A stretch of DNA of 7,384 nucleotides from Devosia equisanguinis (GTDB taxonomy: Bacteria > Pseudomonadota > Alphaproteobacteria > Rhizobiales > Devosiaceae), in assembly GCA_945888565.1 (NCBI GenBank), contig CAMDAL010000205.1:1-7384 (forward strand). Direction: 5' to 3'. Below, piece after piece: positions 6,326 through 7,384 of the stretch (position 1 is its first letter; the number at the start of each line of letters is the position of its first letter). The position numbers were made by a program, and so were the translations under genes. The notes under the pieces were generated by a model. That model was given only the letters and a program-made list of their open reading frames with translations. It had not been told where the DNA came from and made no database searches.

Positions 6326-6412
6326 TACCCGATCAACACCTGCCCGGTCAACGACACGCCCGTGCACGACGTCGTCAACGACGCCACCGATGGTGGCATG
6401 GACCGGCATTGA
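6326..6412 (+). other. Coding-like stretch without a start: possible gene remnant
   Basis: Reading plus-strand triplets from 6326, the 28 codons before TGA 6410-6412 have G or C in 18/28 first, 11/28 second and 25/28 third positions. This is the order expected of a real gene in a GC-rich genome. The peptide reads YPINTCPVNDTPVHDVVND and continues to MDRH. No ATG, GTG or TTG occurs upstream in this frame within the intergenic region, so if it was coding it is a 3' remnant. I recognise no family. The sample is small and chance is a fair alternative. A 9-bp direct repeat GTCAACGAC (6347 and 6374) and a 10-bp palindrome ACGACGTCGT (6366-6375) lie inside it. Confidence 0.25.
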
Positions 6413-6497
6413 AAAACGCCGCCCATGCTGGTCAAACTGCCACCATATTGCCGACGCCAGCACGTGCGCGACGGCCAAATTCACGAACGCATTGCAT

Positions 6498-7384
6498 ATG
6501 AAAGTCGGCATCGTCGGCCTTGGCTATCGCCTGGCATATCTGGCTCGTGTCTTTACCGCTGAACATGCCGATTTCTCGGTCGTCGGCTACGTCGACCCCG
6601 ACCCCGCAGGCCTGCCCTACACCAAGCAGCATGGCATATCGGTCGGCACGCACTACGCCTCGCTCGAACAGATGCTGGACGCACAGCAGCTCGACCTGCT
6701 GATGGTCGGTTCGCCCAACCACATGCACCTCGGCCACATCCGCACCGGGCTCGAGCGCGGGCTCAAGGTCTTCACCGAAAAGCCGGTCGTCGTCACCGTC
6801 GAAGAGACGATGGAACTCGCTGCGCTCATTTCACGGCACGGCTCGGACAACCTGATGGTCGGCCTCGTGCTGCGCTATGCGCCCCTCTACAAGGACCTCC
6901 GCCAGGCCCAGGCCGATGGCATGCTCGGCGACATTGCCTCGATCGAGGCATCCGAGCACATCCCGCCCTATCACGGCGCGTTCTTCATGCGCGACTGGCG
7001 GCGCTATGAGCGCTATTCGGGCAGCTTCATGCTCGAAAAATGCTGCCACGACCTCGACCTCTACAACGGCGTCATGGGCTGCAGGCCGAAGAGCGTCGCC
7101 AGTTTCGGCGGTCGCAGGATCTTCACCCCCGAGCACGCCCCGGCAGCGCGCGGCATCAACGACCTCGAAGTCTATCATCGCAAGCCAACCGGCTGGCAGG
7201 GCACCGACAAGGTGTTCGACAGCGATGGCGACATCGTCGACTTCCAGACCGCCATGGTCGAGTACGAGAATGGCTCGGTCCTGTCGTTCCACACCAACCT
7301 CAGCGTGCCGGACGACTTCCGCCGCTTCGCCGTCATCGGCCACAAGGGGCAGGCCGAGGGCGACTTCGTGCGAAACTACTTCAA
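6498..7384 (+). CDS. Gfo/Idh/MocA-family NAD(P)-dependent oxidoreductase (3' end beyond window)
   Basis: A cytoplasmic dehydrogenase-type protein; 295 residues are visible and no stop is reached. It opens MKVGIVGLGYRLAY, the Rossmann nucleotide-binding loop; the usual GxGxxG has L12 in place of the third glycine. The family EKP motif is at 94-96, with K95 the expected catalytic lysine, and the KCCHDLDL segment (181-188) supplies H184, matching the substrate-site Lys/Asp-His region. The C-terminal alpha/beta domain follows (DFQTAMVEYENGSVLSFH). Known relatives oxidise sugars, inositols or sugar acids at a hydroxyl. ATG 6498 gives the canonical N-terminus; it has no clear Shine-Dalgarno, and the frame stays open upstream without coding character. 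It is divergent from the photolyase gene and may belong to a further sugar catabolic operon to the right. The substrate and any link to the importer are unknown. Confidence 0.92.
   Translation, partial: MKVGIVGLGYRLAYLARVFTAEHADFSVVGYVDPDPAGLPYTKQHGISVGTHYASLEQMLDAQQLDLLMVGSPNHMHLGHIRTGLERGLKVFTEKPVVVTVEETMELAALISRHGSDNLMVGLVLRYAPLYKDLRQAQADGMLGDIASIEASEHIPPYHGAFFMRDWRRYERYSGSFMLEKCCHDLDLYNGVMGCRPKSVASFGGRRIFTPEHAPAARGINDLEVYHRKPTGWQGTDKVFDSDGDIVDFQTAMVEYENGSVLSFHTNLSVPDDFRRFAVIGHKGQAEGDFVRNYF

Noticed and set aside
6318..6497. In-frame upstream extension of the oxidoreductase from ATG 6318.
   Set aside because: The extra residues are Ser/Thr/Pro/Cys-rich shadow sequence, and the canonical family N-terminus MKVGIVGLG begins at 6498.
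6263..6511. An 82-codon minus-strand frame overlapping the photolyase start by ATGA, or its shorter 48-codon form from ATG 6409.
   Set aside because: It has no ribosome binding site and no recognisable domain. In the 28 codons at 6326-6409 that I counted, GC is highest at its first codon position rather than the third, and it runs antisense into the oxidoreductase start.

Overview
The window looks like chromosomal DNA from a high-GC alphaproteobacterium, probably Hyphomicrobiales (Rhizobiales), perhaps Devosia-like. This rests on the GC-rich third codon positions, a carbohydrate ABC transporter of the kind abundant in that order, an FCD-type GntR regulator, and an iron-sulfur bacterial cryptochrome/photolyase whose cysteines fall one residue from those I recall for Agrobacterium PhrB. 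The genus is inference. I see no RNA genes, CRISPR arrays, insertion sequences or prophage genes.

Region 1 (1-3688, minus strand) is a carbohydrate-importer operon. In order of transcription it holds a 13-codon leader peptide, a UgpC/MalK-type ATPase, a secreted solute-binding protein, a MalF-type permease and the start of a MalG-type permease that runs off the left edge. Putting the ATPase before the binding protein is less common than putting the binding protein first. A perfect 11-bp hairpin lies between the binding-protein and permease genes. The leader peptide's stop codon directly abuts the ATPase's GTG start.

Region 2 (3689-3906) is a divergent control region. It carries an inverted repeat TGAGATAT-N15-ATATCTCA over the likely operon promoter, a third near-copy towards the regulator, and a separate palindrome GCGTGA-CA-TCACGC. 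Region 3 (3907-4560, plus strand) is a GntR-family regulator with an FCD ligand domain. It probably controls itself and the transporter in response to a sugar or sugar-acid metabolite.

Region 4 (4591-6266, minus strand) is a DNA-repair pair: an FeS-BCP (CryB/PhrB-type) photolyase, followed by a 46-residue DUF2256 zinc-ribbon-like protein whose GTG start overlaps the photolyase stop by four bases. Region 5 (6267-6497) is intergenic. Its middle part has plus-strand coding-like composition without a start codon, so it may be a gene remnant. Region 6 (6498 to the right edge, plus strand) is a Gfo/Idh/MocA-family NAD(P)-dependent oxidoreductase, cut at the window end, which may catabolise a sugar such as the one imported.

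Most genes are ordinary family members. The points most worth following up are the leader peptide fused stop-to-start with the ATPase, the operator cluster, the intercistronic hairpin and the coupled photolyase-DUF2256 pair. I did not find convincing evidence of a wholly new system.
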